Of a DNA stretch of 8,035 nucleotides, positions 1 to 6,760 are shown piece after piece; the stretch's first letter is position 1, and each line of letters begins with the position of its first letter. Source of the DNA: Bacteroidota bacterium (GTDB lineage: Bacteria > Bacteroidota > Bacteroidia > Bacteroidales > Prolixibacteraceae); the NCBI GenBank assembly GCA_030706665.1, contig JAUZOB010000149.1:1-8035 (forward strand), written 5' to 3'. The position numbers were made by a program, and so were the translations under genes. The notes below the pieces were generated by a model, which was not told the origin of the DNA, did not search any database, and worked only from the letters and a program-made list of their open reading frames with translations.

Positions 1-500
1 GAGTTTGGTTCATCACAGAAAAGATATCGAGGGTTAAGAGCGATTGCCCGGGCAATTGCTACCCTTTTTTTCATTCCCCCGCTTATCTCTGCCGGAAATT
101 TTTTATTCGCGCCAATAATATCGACACGTTCAAGGCAAAAGTCTACCTTCTTTGTTTTTTGCTTTTCGTTCAGAGGAGAGAACATATCAAGCGGGAAACG
201 TACATTTTCTTCCACAGTCATCGAGTCGAACAATGCTCCGAACTGAAAGACCATCCCAATCTCTTTTCTTAGTTCTTTTCTCTCTTTAAATCGCATCGCC
301 GTAAAACAACGGTTGTCATAAATAATTTGAGAACCACTATCCGCTTCAATAAGACCGGCAATAGTTTTCAACAATACAGTCTTTCCCGAACCACTACGTC
401 CAATGATCAGGTTCGTTTTCCCTTCGTGAAAAGTTGTTGAAATATCGTTCAATACCTTTTTATCGGAGAACGTCTTATTTATATTTTTTATCTCAATCAT
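1..500 (-). CDS. mlaF: MlaF-type lipid ABC transporter ATP-binding protein, partial (3' end off the left edge)
   Basis: ATPase subunit of an Mla-type ABC transporter that powers phospholipid movement between inner and outer membranes from the cytoplasmic face. The 166 visible codons read MIEIKNINKTF at the N-terminus. They show Walker A GRSGSGKT (34-41), a Q-loop in the MlaF-like context FQFGALFDSMT (Q86), the ABC signature SGGMKKR (140-146; the M-K-K variant is typical of the MlaF/Ttg2A family) and Walker B LFCDEP (160-165). The window ends just after Walker B, so the D-loop, H-loop and roughly 80-90 C-terminal residues are missing. The start overlaps the stop of the upstream permease gene as ATGA (497-500), which implies translational coupling. 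I use mlaF as a family name; the gene could equally be labelled a generic organic-solvent-tolerance (Ttg2A) ATPase. Confidence 0.9.
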   Translation of the reverse strand, partial: MIEIKNINKTFSDKKVLNDISTTFHEGKTNLIIGRSGSGKTVLLKTIAGLIEADSGSQIIYDNRCFTAMRFKERKELRKEIGMVFQFGALFDSMTVEENVRFPLDMFSPLNEKQKTKKVDFCLERVDIIGANKKFPAEISGGMKKRVAIARAIALNPRYLFCDEPN

Positions 501-1240
501 TTTAAAAGGATTTGTGCAAGAATCAGGTCAAAGACAAGAATCATTATAATCGTTGTAACCACTGATTTTGTACCCGCTTTTCCGACCTCTAATGCCCCTC
601 CTTCAACATGATATCCATAATAGGAAGGGATCGTGGCAATCATGAATGCAAAAAAGATGGTTTTAATTACTGAGAATGTAATATAATACGGATTAAACAG
701 GTAAGTTATTCCATCCATATAATCGGAAACCCTCATGGTCCCGGTAAATGGTCCGACTAACAACCCACCCACGATTCCGACAAAGGAACTGATAATACAG
801 AGTAAAGGAAGGATCAGTAAGATCGCAATCAGTTTGGGAAGAATTAGATAACCGGCGGCGTTTATCCCCATCATTTCAAGGGAATCAATTTGTTCGGTGA
901 CTCGCATACTGCCTATTTCAGATGAAATATGAGACCCTATTTTCCCGGCAAGAATAATTGCCATGATTGTAGATGAAAATTCAAGCAGCATAGAATCACG
1001 AGTTCCAAGCCCAATCAGGAACTTCGGCAACAACGGATTCGACATGTTGATTGCTAACTGAAGAGCAAGTACTGCTCCGCTGAATAACGAAACCAGAACA
1101 ATCAGTCCGACCGAATTTAAGCCTAAGACTTCAATTTCTTTTAATGTCCGCCGATAATAAACAATTGCCTTCTCGGGTTTCGACAATGTTTTCTTCAGGA
1201 GATCAACATATTGACCTATGTGGAAAAAAAACTGATGCAT
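497..1240 (-). CDS. mlaE: MlaE-family lipid ABC transporter permease
   Basis: Integral inner-membrane subunit of the Mla-type phospholipid transporter, partner of the overlapping ATPase gene. It has 247 residues, within the usual 245-260 of the family. The N-terminus (about 1-35) is a polar interfacial helix, followed by hydrophobic segments near 40-65, 85-105, 130-160, 185-205 and 225-245. The hallmark MlaE motif EIGSMRVTEQIDSLEMMG lies at 108-125 and the conserved C-terminal stretch around GYHVEGGALEVGKAGTKSVV at 209-228. The ATG at 1240 gives a full family-length protein. No Shine-Dalgarno sequence is evident, which is usual in Bacteroidetes. It is the first gene of a leftward operon; the substrate-binding MCE protein (MlaD) is not in view and would be expected beyond the left edge. 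Substrate specificity is inferred from the family only. Confidence 0.92.
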   Translation of the reverse strand: MHQFFFHIGQYVDLLKKTLSKPEKAIVYYRRTLKEIEVLGLNSVGLIVLVSLFSGAVLALQLAINMSNPLLPKFLIGLGTRDSMLLEFSSTIMAIILAGKIGSHISSEIGSMRVTEQIDSLEMMGINAAGYLILPKLIAILLILPLLCIISSFVGIVGGLLVGPFTGTMRVSDYMDGITYLFNPYYITFSVIKTIFFAFMIATIPSYYGYHVEGGALEVGKAGTKSVVTTIIMILVFDLILAQILLK

Positions 1241-1262
1241 CTTTTAATTTTCACTAAAAGTA

Positions 1263-1293
1263 CAAATTTTATAAATCCATATGAAACTGCAAT
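1263..1293 (-). promoter_or_regulatory. Candidate Bacteroidetes-type promoter of the mlaEF operon
   Basis: Read on the minus strand, AAAATTTG (1263-1270) matches the -7 box TAnnTTTG with one mismatch, and ATTG (1290-1293) matches the -33 box TTTG with one mismatch. The spacer is 19 bases, as in known Bacteroidetes promoters. It lies about 25 bases before the mlaE ATG, giving a short leader. The sequence is AT-rich, so a chance match is possible. Confidence 0.35.
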
Positions 1294-1320
1294 AATATGC
1301 ATTAAAGCATTTGCGAATAA

Positions 1321-1351
1321 TTTCTCTTCTTTTGCTTTTTCCGTATATTTG
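1321..1351 (+). promoter_or_regulatory. Probable manC promoter (TAnnTTTG type)
   Basis: TATATTTG at 1344-1351 is a perfect match to the Bacteroidetes -7 consensus TAnnTTTG. TTTC at 1321-1324 is a one-mismatch -33 element with a 19-base spacer. Transcription would start about 20-25 bases before the manC ATG at 1381. It is divergent from the mlaE promoter in the same 140-base gap. Confidence 0.5.
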
Positions 1352-1380
1352 AAGTACAAGAACCAGAACGATACAAAATC

Positions 1381-2469
1381 ATGAATAACACTTATTGTGT
1401 AATAATGGCCGGAGGTATTGGCAGCCGTTTTTGGCCTCTAAGCAGAAGCTCCCGTCCAAAGCAATTTCTTGATATACTGGGAACAGGGAAAAGCCTAATC
1501 CGTCATACCTTTGAAAGATTAACCAAGATATGTCCTGCTGAAAATATTTTGGTAGTTACCAGTTCTCTTTATACTGATCTTGTGATTTCACAAATACCGG
1601 AGTTAAAAAAAGATCAAATTCTTGCAGAACCTCTTCGACGAAATACTGCTCCCTGCATTGCATATGCCTGTCAGAAGATAAAGAAGCGCAATCCGAATGC
1701 CAATATTATATTAGCACCTTCAGACCATTTGATTACCCTCGAAGAAGAATTTATCAAACAACTTCAGAATGGGCTAAAATTTGTGAAAGAACATAAAGCA
1801 TTACTAACTCTTGGCATTCAGCCTAACCGTCCCGAAACCGGTTATGGTTATATTCAGATAAATAGTAAGATCCAATTTGGAGGGTTGAAAAACCTTTTCA
1901 AAGTAAAGACCTTTACAGAAAAGCCTGACCTTAAGATGGCCACCGTATTTATTGAGAGCGGAGAATTCTTTTGGAATTCAGGGATCTTTATCTGGTCACT
2001 TGAAGCCATACTGGCTGCTTTCGAAGAGTATCTCCCCGAAGTCGGAAGTCTGTTTGCCAGTGGCCACAATTTTTATGACACCGATAGTGAAGTTAATTTT
2101 CTGAACAAAGTATATTCCGAATGCCCAAATATCTCAATCGATTATGGAATTATGGAAAAAGCGCCTAATGTATATGTTCTTACTGCTGATTTTGGATGGT
2201 CTGACCTGGGAACCTGGGGATCACTGTATGATAACTGTTCAAAAGATAAAGGCGGGAATGTGATACTTAGCGAAAATGTTGAGATATATAATTCAAAGAA
2301 TTGCATCGTTCACACTCCCCAAGGGAAACTCGTTGTAGTCGAAGGGCTGAAAGATTACATTGTGGTTGAATCTGAAAACACGCTTCTTATTTGTAAGAAA
2401 CAGGATGAACAGCAGATCCGTCAGATCGTAAACGACATCCGGATTAACCATGGAGAAGAATATATCTGA
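1381..2469 (+). CDS. manC: Mannose-1-phosphate guanylyltransferase
   Basis: Cytoplasmic enzyme making GDP-mannose from mannose 1-phosphate and GTP, the donor for mannose, fucose (via GDP-fucose) and related sugars in surface glycans. The 362 residues form the nucleotidyltransferase domain plus a short beta-helix tail. The C-terminal phosphomannose isomerase domain of bifunctional (about 470-residue) ManC/AlgA enzymes is absent, as is common in Bacteroidetes. Visible motifs: the GTP-binding loop GGIGSRFWPLSR with following PKQFL (11-30), EPLRRNTAP (83-91), APSDH (112-116), TGYGYI (153-158), FTEKP (178-182), NSGIF (199-203), SIDYGIMEK (252-260) and FGWSDLGTW (271-279). The start is the ATG directly before NNTYCVIMAGG, which leaves the usual short lead into the first beta strand. 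It appears monocistronic and runs convergently into the DUF2461 gene with a gap of only 5 bases. Confidence 0.95.
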   Translation: MNNTYCVIMAGGIGSRFWPLSRSSRPKQFLDILGTGKSLIRHTFERLTKICPAENILVVTSSLYTDLVISQIPELKKDQILAEPLRRNTAPCIAYACQKIKKRNPNANIILAPSDHLITLEEEFIKQLQNGLKFVKEHKALLTLGIQPNRPETGYGYIQINSKIQFGGLKNLFKVKTFTEKPDLKMATVFIESGEFFWNSGIFIWSLEAILAAFEEYLPEVGSLFASGHNFYDTDSEVNFLNKVYSECPNISIDYGIMEKAPNVYVLTADFGWSDLGTWGSLYDNCSKDKGGNVILSENVEIYNSKNCIVHTPQGKLVVVEGLKDYIVVESENTLLICKKQDEQQIRQIVNDIRINHGEEYI

Positions 2470-2474
2470 TCAAA

Positions 2475-3140
2475 TTATTCAGCCCAATAATCAATGCCGC
2501 GATTTAAGAAGGCATTAAAAGGCATCATAATCCTGAATGACTCCAATACATGATCTATAAGATCCGGAGAGTTGATTATTCTCTCGTCCAAAGGAGTCAT
2601 GCAGGTATATGACTTGTATTTAAGTAAGTCAATATGCTCAAATTCTTTAGGAAAACCTTTGGGTGCCATTTTCAACTTATCTTCGGAATAAAGATCGGGA
2701 TATATCTTTTTAAAATTCTCATCCTGGATTATCGATAAGAACTCTTCCGGATTATCATAGATCTCCTGGCGAATTGCTTTGAGTACATTTACTGGTGGCA
2801 TATAAATTCCACCTCCTATAAATGAAGCCCCCGGCTCAAAATGGATATAATATCCGCTTCTACAGCTATTCCGTCCTCCGTTGCAGATAAAGCTTCCGAA
2901 ATTTACTTTGTATGGCGTTTTGTCTTTCGAAAAACGGACATCACGAAAAATTCTGAACATGCAGTCTTTGGGTTCCATCAAAGGAATACTTCCGTCAAAC
3001 TGATGAACTCCTTCAATTAGTCCGCGTGTAAGCATTAAGAACTTTTCTCTCGCTCCCTGGTATCGTTCTTTATTCTCCTGAAACCAAACCGAGTGATTGT
3101 TTTCCCTTAAATCACTTAAGAAATCAAGGACCTCTTTCAT
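2475..3140 (-). CDS. DUF2461 (TIGR02453-type) conserved protein
   Basis: Member of the DUF2461 family, which has no established biochemical function. It has 221 residues, the normal family length, and is predicted soluble, with no signal peptide or membrane segment. Recognisable family motifs are the N-terminal LxxNNxxxWFxxNKxxY pattern (11-27), the core FRIFRDVRFSKDKTPYK (62-78), GYYIHFEPG (96-104) and the PKGF patch (160-163). The ATG at 3140 precedes the family-typical opening FLSDLRENN directly. It is the last gene of the leftward array, 20 bases after the metal permease stop, so co-transcription with the metal transporter is likely. That position does not prove a role in metal uptake, because the family occurs in many contexts. 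Its 3' end faces manC, 5 bases away. Confidence 0.88.
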   Translation of the reverse strand: MKEVLDFLSDLRENNHSVWFQENKERYQGAREKFLMLTRGLIEGVHQFDGSIPLMEPKDCMFRIFRDVRFSKDKTPYKVNFGSFICNGGRNSCRSGYYIHFEPGASFIGGGIYMPPVNVLKAIRQEIYDNPEEFLSIIQDENFKKIYPDLYSEDKLKMAPKGFPKEFEHIDLLKYKSYTCMTPLDERIINSPDLIDHVLESFRIMMPFNAFLNRGIDYWAE

Positions 3141-3160
3141 AACCTTCGTATTTGAATGTT

Positions 3161-4000
3161 TTATACTTCTAATTTCACTTTAACTCTCCAGTTAATCCCT
3201 CTCTTTATAATCCACATGATTAAATAAATCAATACAAGCGCTAAGATAATGCTCGCCCCGGACGGAATATCAAGATAATATGAAAGTATTAATCCATTAA
3301 ACGATCCAATAAATCCAAAAATTACAGAACCTGCAATCATCTTTTTGAAATCCTTGGTAAAAAGGCTGGCCGTAACTTGAGGAATGGTTAATAAAGAAAT
3401 GACAAGAATAATGCCTACAACTTTAATATTGAGGACAATAGTCAGAGCAACAAGACTAATCAGGATACTATTAAACAATCGTACAGGTAGCTTATTCGCC
3501 TTTGCGAATTCCGAATCAAATGCAATAAAAAGGATCGTATGAAAAAAGAGAATAAAAAAGCCAATGGTAAAAATAGCCAAGACTCCCATCCAAAGGAGAT
3601 CATAATGGCTGACAATTACAATATTTCCAAAAAGAAAACTCATTAGATTCGGAGCATATCCAGGAGTCAGTGCCACAAATATGATCCCTAAAGCCATTCC
3701 CAGTGACCACCAGATTGCGATGGCTGAATCTTCACGTACATTCCCCTTATCAGATAAATACTGTATTCCTAACGCTGAGAAAACACCGAAGACTGCGGCT
3801 CCCAGGATAGGATTCAGTCCAAGATAATAGGCCAGTCCTACTCCTCCGAACGAGGCATGAGTTATTCCGCCGCTTATAAATACAATCCTTCGGGCAACAA
3901 TGTATGCACCAATAATGCCACAGCTTATAGCAGCAAATAAAGAGGCCAGAAAGGCATTCTGAAAGAATTCGTATCTAAATAATCCTAAAAAAGTTTCCAT
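3161..4000 (-). CDS. znuB: Zinc/manganese-type metal ABC transporter permease (ZnuB family)
   Basis: Inner-membrane channel subunit of a cluster 9 (ABC-3 family) metal importer, working with the ATPase and binding lipoprotein encoded immediately upstream. It has 279 residues, within the 260-290 typical of ZnuB/TroC/MntB. About eight hydrophobic segments are visible, roughly at 15-35, 50-80, 93-112, 120-128, 136-158, 178-205, 220-242 and 247-265. Family signatures are the FISGGITHASFGGVGLAYYL stretch (41-60), DSAIAIWWSLGMALGI (91-106) and the late VVGIILVISLLTIPQVTA segment (194-211). The start ATG lies 2 bases after the ZnuC stop, so translation is probably coupled. The preference for zinc over manganese is inferred from the binding protein, not from this subunit. 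Confidence 0.92.
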   Translation of the reverse strand: METFLGLFRYEFFQNAFLASLFAAISCGIIGAYIVARRIVFISGGITHASFGGVGLAYYLGLNPILGAAVFGVFSALGIQYLSDKGNVREDSAIAIWWSLGMALGIIFVALTPGYAPNLMSFLFGNIVIVSHYDLLWMGVLAIFTIGFFILFFHTILFIAFDSEFAKANKLPVRLFNSILISLVALTIVLNIKVVGIILVISLLTIPQVTASLFTKDFKKMIAGSVIFGFIGSFNGLILSYYLDIPSGASIILALVLIYLIMWIIKRGINWRVKVKLEV

Positions 4001-4002
4001 GA

Positions 4003-4746
4003 TTAATGAGTATGTAATACAGTATGAGGAATCTCACCGTGAGTGATCAACTGAATCGGGCAGTTATACGAGGTCAATTGCTCAGCTGTAATAATATTTG
4101 AGGGATGATAATATAGATTTCGGTTTACACAAGCGATGGTCTTCACATACGATGCAATTGTCCCGACATCATGCGACACTAAAACAATAGCCATCTCTTT
4201 ATTTAGTTCCCGGAGTCGCTCATATAACTCACTTTCGAATTTATTGTCTACATAGGTGTTCGGTTCGTCCAATATGAGCAACCTCGGTGACGAGACCAAA
4301 GCCCTGCATAAAAAAACCCGTTGCATCTGTCCTCCCGATAATTCTCCTACAGGTTTTCTTCGAAGATGAGCAATTCCCATCTCCTCAAGAACTTGATCTG
4401 CCCTTTTATTTTCTTCCTTACTAAATCTTACCATCAGTGATTTTCCCGGGACAAATCCTGACCTGACAACATCAAATACAGTGATTGGAAATTTAAAGTC
4501 TATTTTTTGCAATTGAGGAAGATACCCCACTATACCTACGCCACTCGTATGTCCCGGAAAGATTACCTGTCCGTTCTGAATCTTCACCAATCCCAAGATG
4601 GCCTTTAGTAAAGTTGTTTTCCCGCCTCCATTGGGACCAATCACTCCAAGAAAATCCAGATCATTAATCTCAAGATCTACATTCTCAAGGACTACCTGAT
4701 TCTCATATGCGACAGTAAGGTTTTTTATTTCAACTAATTTCTCCAT
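4003..4746 (-). CDS. znuC: Zinc/manganese-type metal ABC transporter ATP-binding protein (ZnuC family)
   Basis: Cytoplasmic ATPase of the metal importer. All nucleotide-binding motifs are intact in the 247 residues: Walker A GPNGGGKTT (37-45), Q-loop Q78 in GYLPQ, signature LSGGQMQR (136-143), Walker B LLILDEP (156-162), D-loop with D167 in NTYVD, and H-loop H192 in VSHD. The sequence QKIDFKFPITVFDVV (80-94) after the Q-loop is typical of metal-cluster ATPases. The C-terminus is histidine-rich (H236, H241, H245, H247, ending in HTH), which may bind metal. It starts 3 bases after the binding-protein stop and ends 2 bases before the permease start, so the three form one tight operon. Confidence 0.94.
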   Translation of the reverse strand: MEKLVEIKNLTVAYENQVVLENVDLEINDLDFLGVIGPNGGGKTTLLKAILGLVKIQNGQVIFPGHTSGVGIVGYLPQLQKIDFKFPITVFDVVRSGFVPGKSLMVRFSKEENKRADQVLEEMGIAHLRRKPVGELSGGQMQRVFLCRALVSSPRLLILDEPNTYVDNKFESELYERLRELNKEMAIVLVSHDVGTIASYVKTIACVNRNLYYHPSNIITAEQLTSYNCPIQLITHGEIPHTVLHTH

Positions 4747-4749
4747 CCA

Positions 4750-5643
4750 TTAACGATTTAATGCATCCGAAAGGTCAACAATAATCCCTTTCATTTGATT
4801 CTCCCAATTGTAATCCATCGGATCAATCTGAATAACCTTCCCTCCTATTTCTTTGGATACGGTTTGAGATTGAGACATGCTAAATTCCTTTTGCACAAAG
4901 ATAACCTTTATCCCCGAGGCTTTAGCCTGATCAATGACAGCTTTTAGATGACGGGTAGAGGGCTCTTTTCCCTCATGTTCCAATGAAATCTGTTCCAATC
5001 CGTAATCATGCGCCAGGTATCCCAATGCTGGATGAAAAATCATAAATTTATGTCCCGAGCGATTGCCCAATTTTTGATCCGCCATTTGAATAATATTATC
5101 AATTCTATTGATAAAAGCGGTATAGTTCTTTTCGAGTTCCTGCTTATGGGAAGGCAACAATTCTTTCAGTTCCTTAAAAACATTCGCGGCAATCATTTTC
5201 ACACACTTCGGAGACATCCAGGTATGGGGGTCATATCCACCATACTCACTGTTTTCGGAAGAATGCTCTACTTCATGATTGCTTTCTCCTGCAAAACGCA
5301 AATAATTAATTCCTTCTGAGCAGTTATAGATTTTCATTCGGGAATTCATAGAAGCAATTTTCGGAACCCAGATCTTTTCAAAGCCTAATTCTCCAATTTG
5401 AATATATGCTGTCGACTTCTCAATTTCCTGCAACTGCCGGGGAGTAGGAGAATAATCCTCATGACTCATCCCTTTCGCAATTAATACATTTACATCAACC
5501 AGATTACCGGCAATCTGTTCAATAAAATATTTCTGAGGTAAAATACTTACTGTAACCAATAACTTATCTCCAGGCCTGCGACCGGCCCTTTGGCATGAAA
5601 AAGAGATTACAGCCAATAAAATTAAAATCAGGGTTCTTTTCAT
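4750..5643 (-). CDS. znuA: Zinc-type metal-binding lipoprotein of ABC importer (ZnuA/TroA family)
   Basis: Substrate-binding protein, anchored on the periplasmic side of the inner membrane, that captures metal for the permease. It has 297 residues. The N-terminus MKRTLILILLAVISFSC has a basic start, a hydrophobic core and a lipid-attachment cysteine (C17) in a relaxed Bacteroidetes-style lipobox. Likely metal ligands are H61 (GMSHEDYSP), H140 (YDPHTWMSP), H204 (FHPALGYLAHDYGL) and D274 (IDPMDY). The family motif EHEGKEPS lies at 222-229. Histidine rather than glutamate at the third ligand fits zinc-type (ZnuA/TroA) rather than PsaA/MntC manganese-type proteins; this is inference. A short acidic-histidine loop (H123, H127, several E) precedes H140, corresponding to the longer His-rich loop of other ZnuA proteins. 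It lies 51 bases after yidD and 3 bases before znuC. Confidence 0.92.
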   Translation of the reverse strand: MKRTLILILLAVISFSCQRAGRRPGDKLLVTVSILPQKYFIEQIAGNLVDVNVLIAKGMSHEDYSPTPRQLQEIEKSTAYIQIGELGFEKIWVPKIASMNSRMKIYNCSEGINYLRFAGESNHEVEHSSENSEYGGYDPHTWMSPKCVKMIAANVFKELKELLPSHKQELEKNYTAFINRIDNIIQMADQKLGNRSGHKFMIFHPALGYLAHDYGLEQISLEHEGKEPSTRHLKAVIDQAKASGIKVIFVQKEFSMSQSQTVSKEIGGKVIQIDPMDYNWENQMKGIIVDLSDALNR

Positions 5644-5694
5644 GAATTAGCATGTTAAATTCATTCGTAGAAAACAAATTCTATGTGTTAATGT

Positions 5695-5961
5695 TTAAGT
5701 CTTTGATCTTCGTGAAGTTTTTACTTTTCGGGGAGGGACAGGATCATACCCTGATGTTCCCCATGGATTGCATCGCAGTATCCTCCAGGTTGCAAGAATT
5801 AAACCTTTCACGGGACCATGAATTTTCAGGGCCTGTAATGCATATTCAGAGCAGGTTGGATAATGTCTGCATGACGGTGGTTTTAGCGGAGAAATTGCAT
5901 AACGATAAAAATGCACCGGCAGGCTTAGTAGAAATATTAATATTTTCCGAATCCTTCCCAT
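5695..5961 (-). CDS. yidD: Membrane protein insertion efficiency factor YidD
   Basis: Small membrane-associated protein that assists YidC/Sec-dependent insertion of inner-membrane proteins. It has 88 residues, close to the 70-90 typical of the family. An amphipathic N-terminal segment (1-24) precedes the family core: YRYAISPLKPPSCRHYPTCS (19-38), then YALQALKIHG (40-49), RILRCNPWG (60-68) and GYDPVP (71-76), with the conserved cysteines C31, C37 and C64. A basic tail (KVKTSRRSKT) ends the protein. The ATG at 5961 puts the core at the normal distance from the start. In many bacteria yidD sits between rnpA and yidC; here it heads a leftward array before metal-uptake genes. I see no good TAnnTTTG match upstream on this strand. 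Confidence 0.95.
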   Translation of the reverse strand: MGRIRKILIFLLSLPVHFYRYAISPLKPPSCRHYPTCSEYALQALKIHGPVKGLILATWRILRCNPWGTSGYDPVPPRKVKTSRRSKT

Positions 5962-5997
5962 TCGATCTTATTGTAAATCAAACAACTTAATCTTTTT

Positions 5998-6014
5998 CTC
6001 TCAAGTACAGAGAG
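5998..6014. promoter_or_regulatory. Inverted repeat between divergent yidD and ispD, possible operator
   Basis: CTCTC (5998-6002) and GAGAG (6010-6014) form 5-base inverted arms around a 7-base spacer. The site lies 37-53 bases before the yidD ATG, where a regulator of the yidD-znu array could bind. The arms are short, it does not match a Zur box that I recognise, and chance occurrence is quite possible. Confidence 0.2.
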
Positions 6015-6060
6015 GCAGCACTAAGTTAGAACAACACAAGTAATAAAAAAACATTTATAC

Positions 6061-6068
6061 TACTTTTG
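6061..6068 (+). promoter_or_regulatory. Probable -7 promoter element of ispD
   Basis: TACTTTTG is a perfect match to the Bacteroidetes -7 consensus TAnnTTTG and lies 26 bases before the ispD ATG. No convincing TTTG-like -33 box is found 19-21 bases upstream, so the call rests on the -7 element and its position. Confidence 0.45.
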
Positions 6069-6085
6069 TATTTTCAGTACCAAAC

Positions 6086-6089
6086 AGGA
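6086..6089 (+). promoter_or_regulatory. Short Shine-Dalgarno-like AGGA before ispD
   Basis: AGGA lies 5 bases before the ATG at 6095. It is the clearest ribosome-binding-site candidate in the window, where most starts have none, and it supports this ispD start. Confidence 0.35.
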
Positions 6090-6094
6090 ACGAT

Positions 6095-6760
6095 ATGAAA
6101 AGATATGCATTGATTGTTGCAGGCGGTAGCGGAAGCAGAATGGGTAGTTCTCTTCCGAAACAATTTCTTCCGTTAAAAGGGAAACCCGTCCTTTTTCGTA
6201 CTCTTTCTGTTTTTTACCATTTTGATCCTGAAATTGAGATTATATTAGCTTTGCCTGATACTCAAATCCCCTATTGGAATGAGCTCATCTCAAGTCAACA
6301 GGAAAAGATTCCTCACCAAATTGTTCCCGGTGGAAAAACACGATTCCATTCAGTGAAGAATGCTCTTCAAAAGATAACTGAAGAGGGAATTGTATTTATA
6401 CATGACGGCGTTCGCCCCTTAGTAAGCCCTGAAACATTGATGCGTTGTCTGAACCTGACAATTGAAAAAGGCAATGCAATACCAGTTCTCCCTTCCAATG
6501 AATCGTTACGAAGGATTGAAAAAGACAGCTCTGTTGCCGTAGATCGCAGTCAATATGTGATGGTTCAAACACCTCAGGTATTTCATTCCTCAATAATTCT
6601 TGAAGCCTATAATCAAAAATTCTCACCCCTCTTTACCGACGATGCCTCTGTGGTTGAGAAATTGGGATATCCCATTCATCTTACTGAGGGCAACAGGGAA
6701 AATATTAAAATCACTCATCCTTCCGATCTCATTATTGCAGAAGCATTCATGAAAGACTAA
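6095..6760 (+). CDS. ispD: 2-C-methyl-D-erythritol 4-phosphate cytidylyltransferase
   Basis: Third enzyme of the MEP (non-mevalonate) isoprenoid pathway: it transfers CMP from CTP to 2-C-methyl-D-erythritol 4-phosphate in the cytoplasm. The 221 residues match the single-domain IspD length (about 220-235), with no IspF fusion. The CTP-binding loop AGGSGSRMGSSLPKQFLPL spans 9-27, with R15 and K22 matching the catalytic Arg/Lys pair. Further motifs are VPGGKTRFHSV (77-87), FIHDGVRPLV (101-110), VDRSQYVMVQTPQVF (149-163; R151 in the substrate-binding position), TDDASVVE (181-188) and GNRENIKITHPSDL (199-212; K205 as the second substrate-binding basic residue). It is the first gene on the right side of a divergent promoter region. 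The next gene lies 238 bases downstream, so it is probably its own transcript or weakly coupled to the TolC-family gene. Confidence 0.96.
   Translation: MKRYALIVAGGSGSRMGSSLPKQFLPLKGKPVLFRTLSVFYHFDPEIEIILALPDTQIPYWNELISSQQEKIPHQIVPGGKTRFHSVKNALQKITEEGIVFIHDGVRPLVSPETLMRCLNLTIEKGNAIPVLPSNESLRRIEKDSSVAVDRSQYVMVQTPQVFHSSIILEAYNQKFSPLFTDDASVVEKLGYPIHLTEGNRENIKITHPSDLIIAEAFMKD

Noticed and set aside
2474..2491. ATTATT-6-AATAAT inverted repeat at the manC/DUF2461 junction as a bidirectional terminator
   Set aside because: Six A-T pairs only, no T-tract beyond it, and it lies over the DUF2461 stop codon; likely chance in AT-rich DNA.
5008..5319. A 103-codon plus-strand open frame opposite the znuA-like gene
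   Set aside because: It is antisense to a conserved part of the binding protein, with no family features.
5644..5694. Internal promoter between yidD and the znuA-like gene (TAGAATTTG-like sequence on the minus strand)
   Set aside because: The spacing within the -7 box is off by one and no -33 element is seen; it may exist but cannot be supported here.
5971..5985. TTGT-7-ACAA repeat just before yidD
   Set aside because: Four-base A/T-rich arms are expected by chance at this base composition.
5652..5990. A 112-codon plus-strand open frame opposite yidD
   Set aside because: It covers the whole of yidD on the other strand; yidD has unmistakable family motifs, so this is an antisense shadow.
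6396..6626. A minus-strand open frame inside ispD (and a similar one at 1854-2069 inside manC)
   Set aside because: Both are antisense to conserved enzyme cores and encode nothing recognisable.
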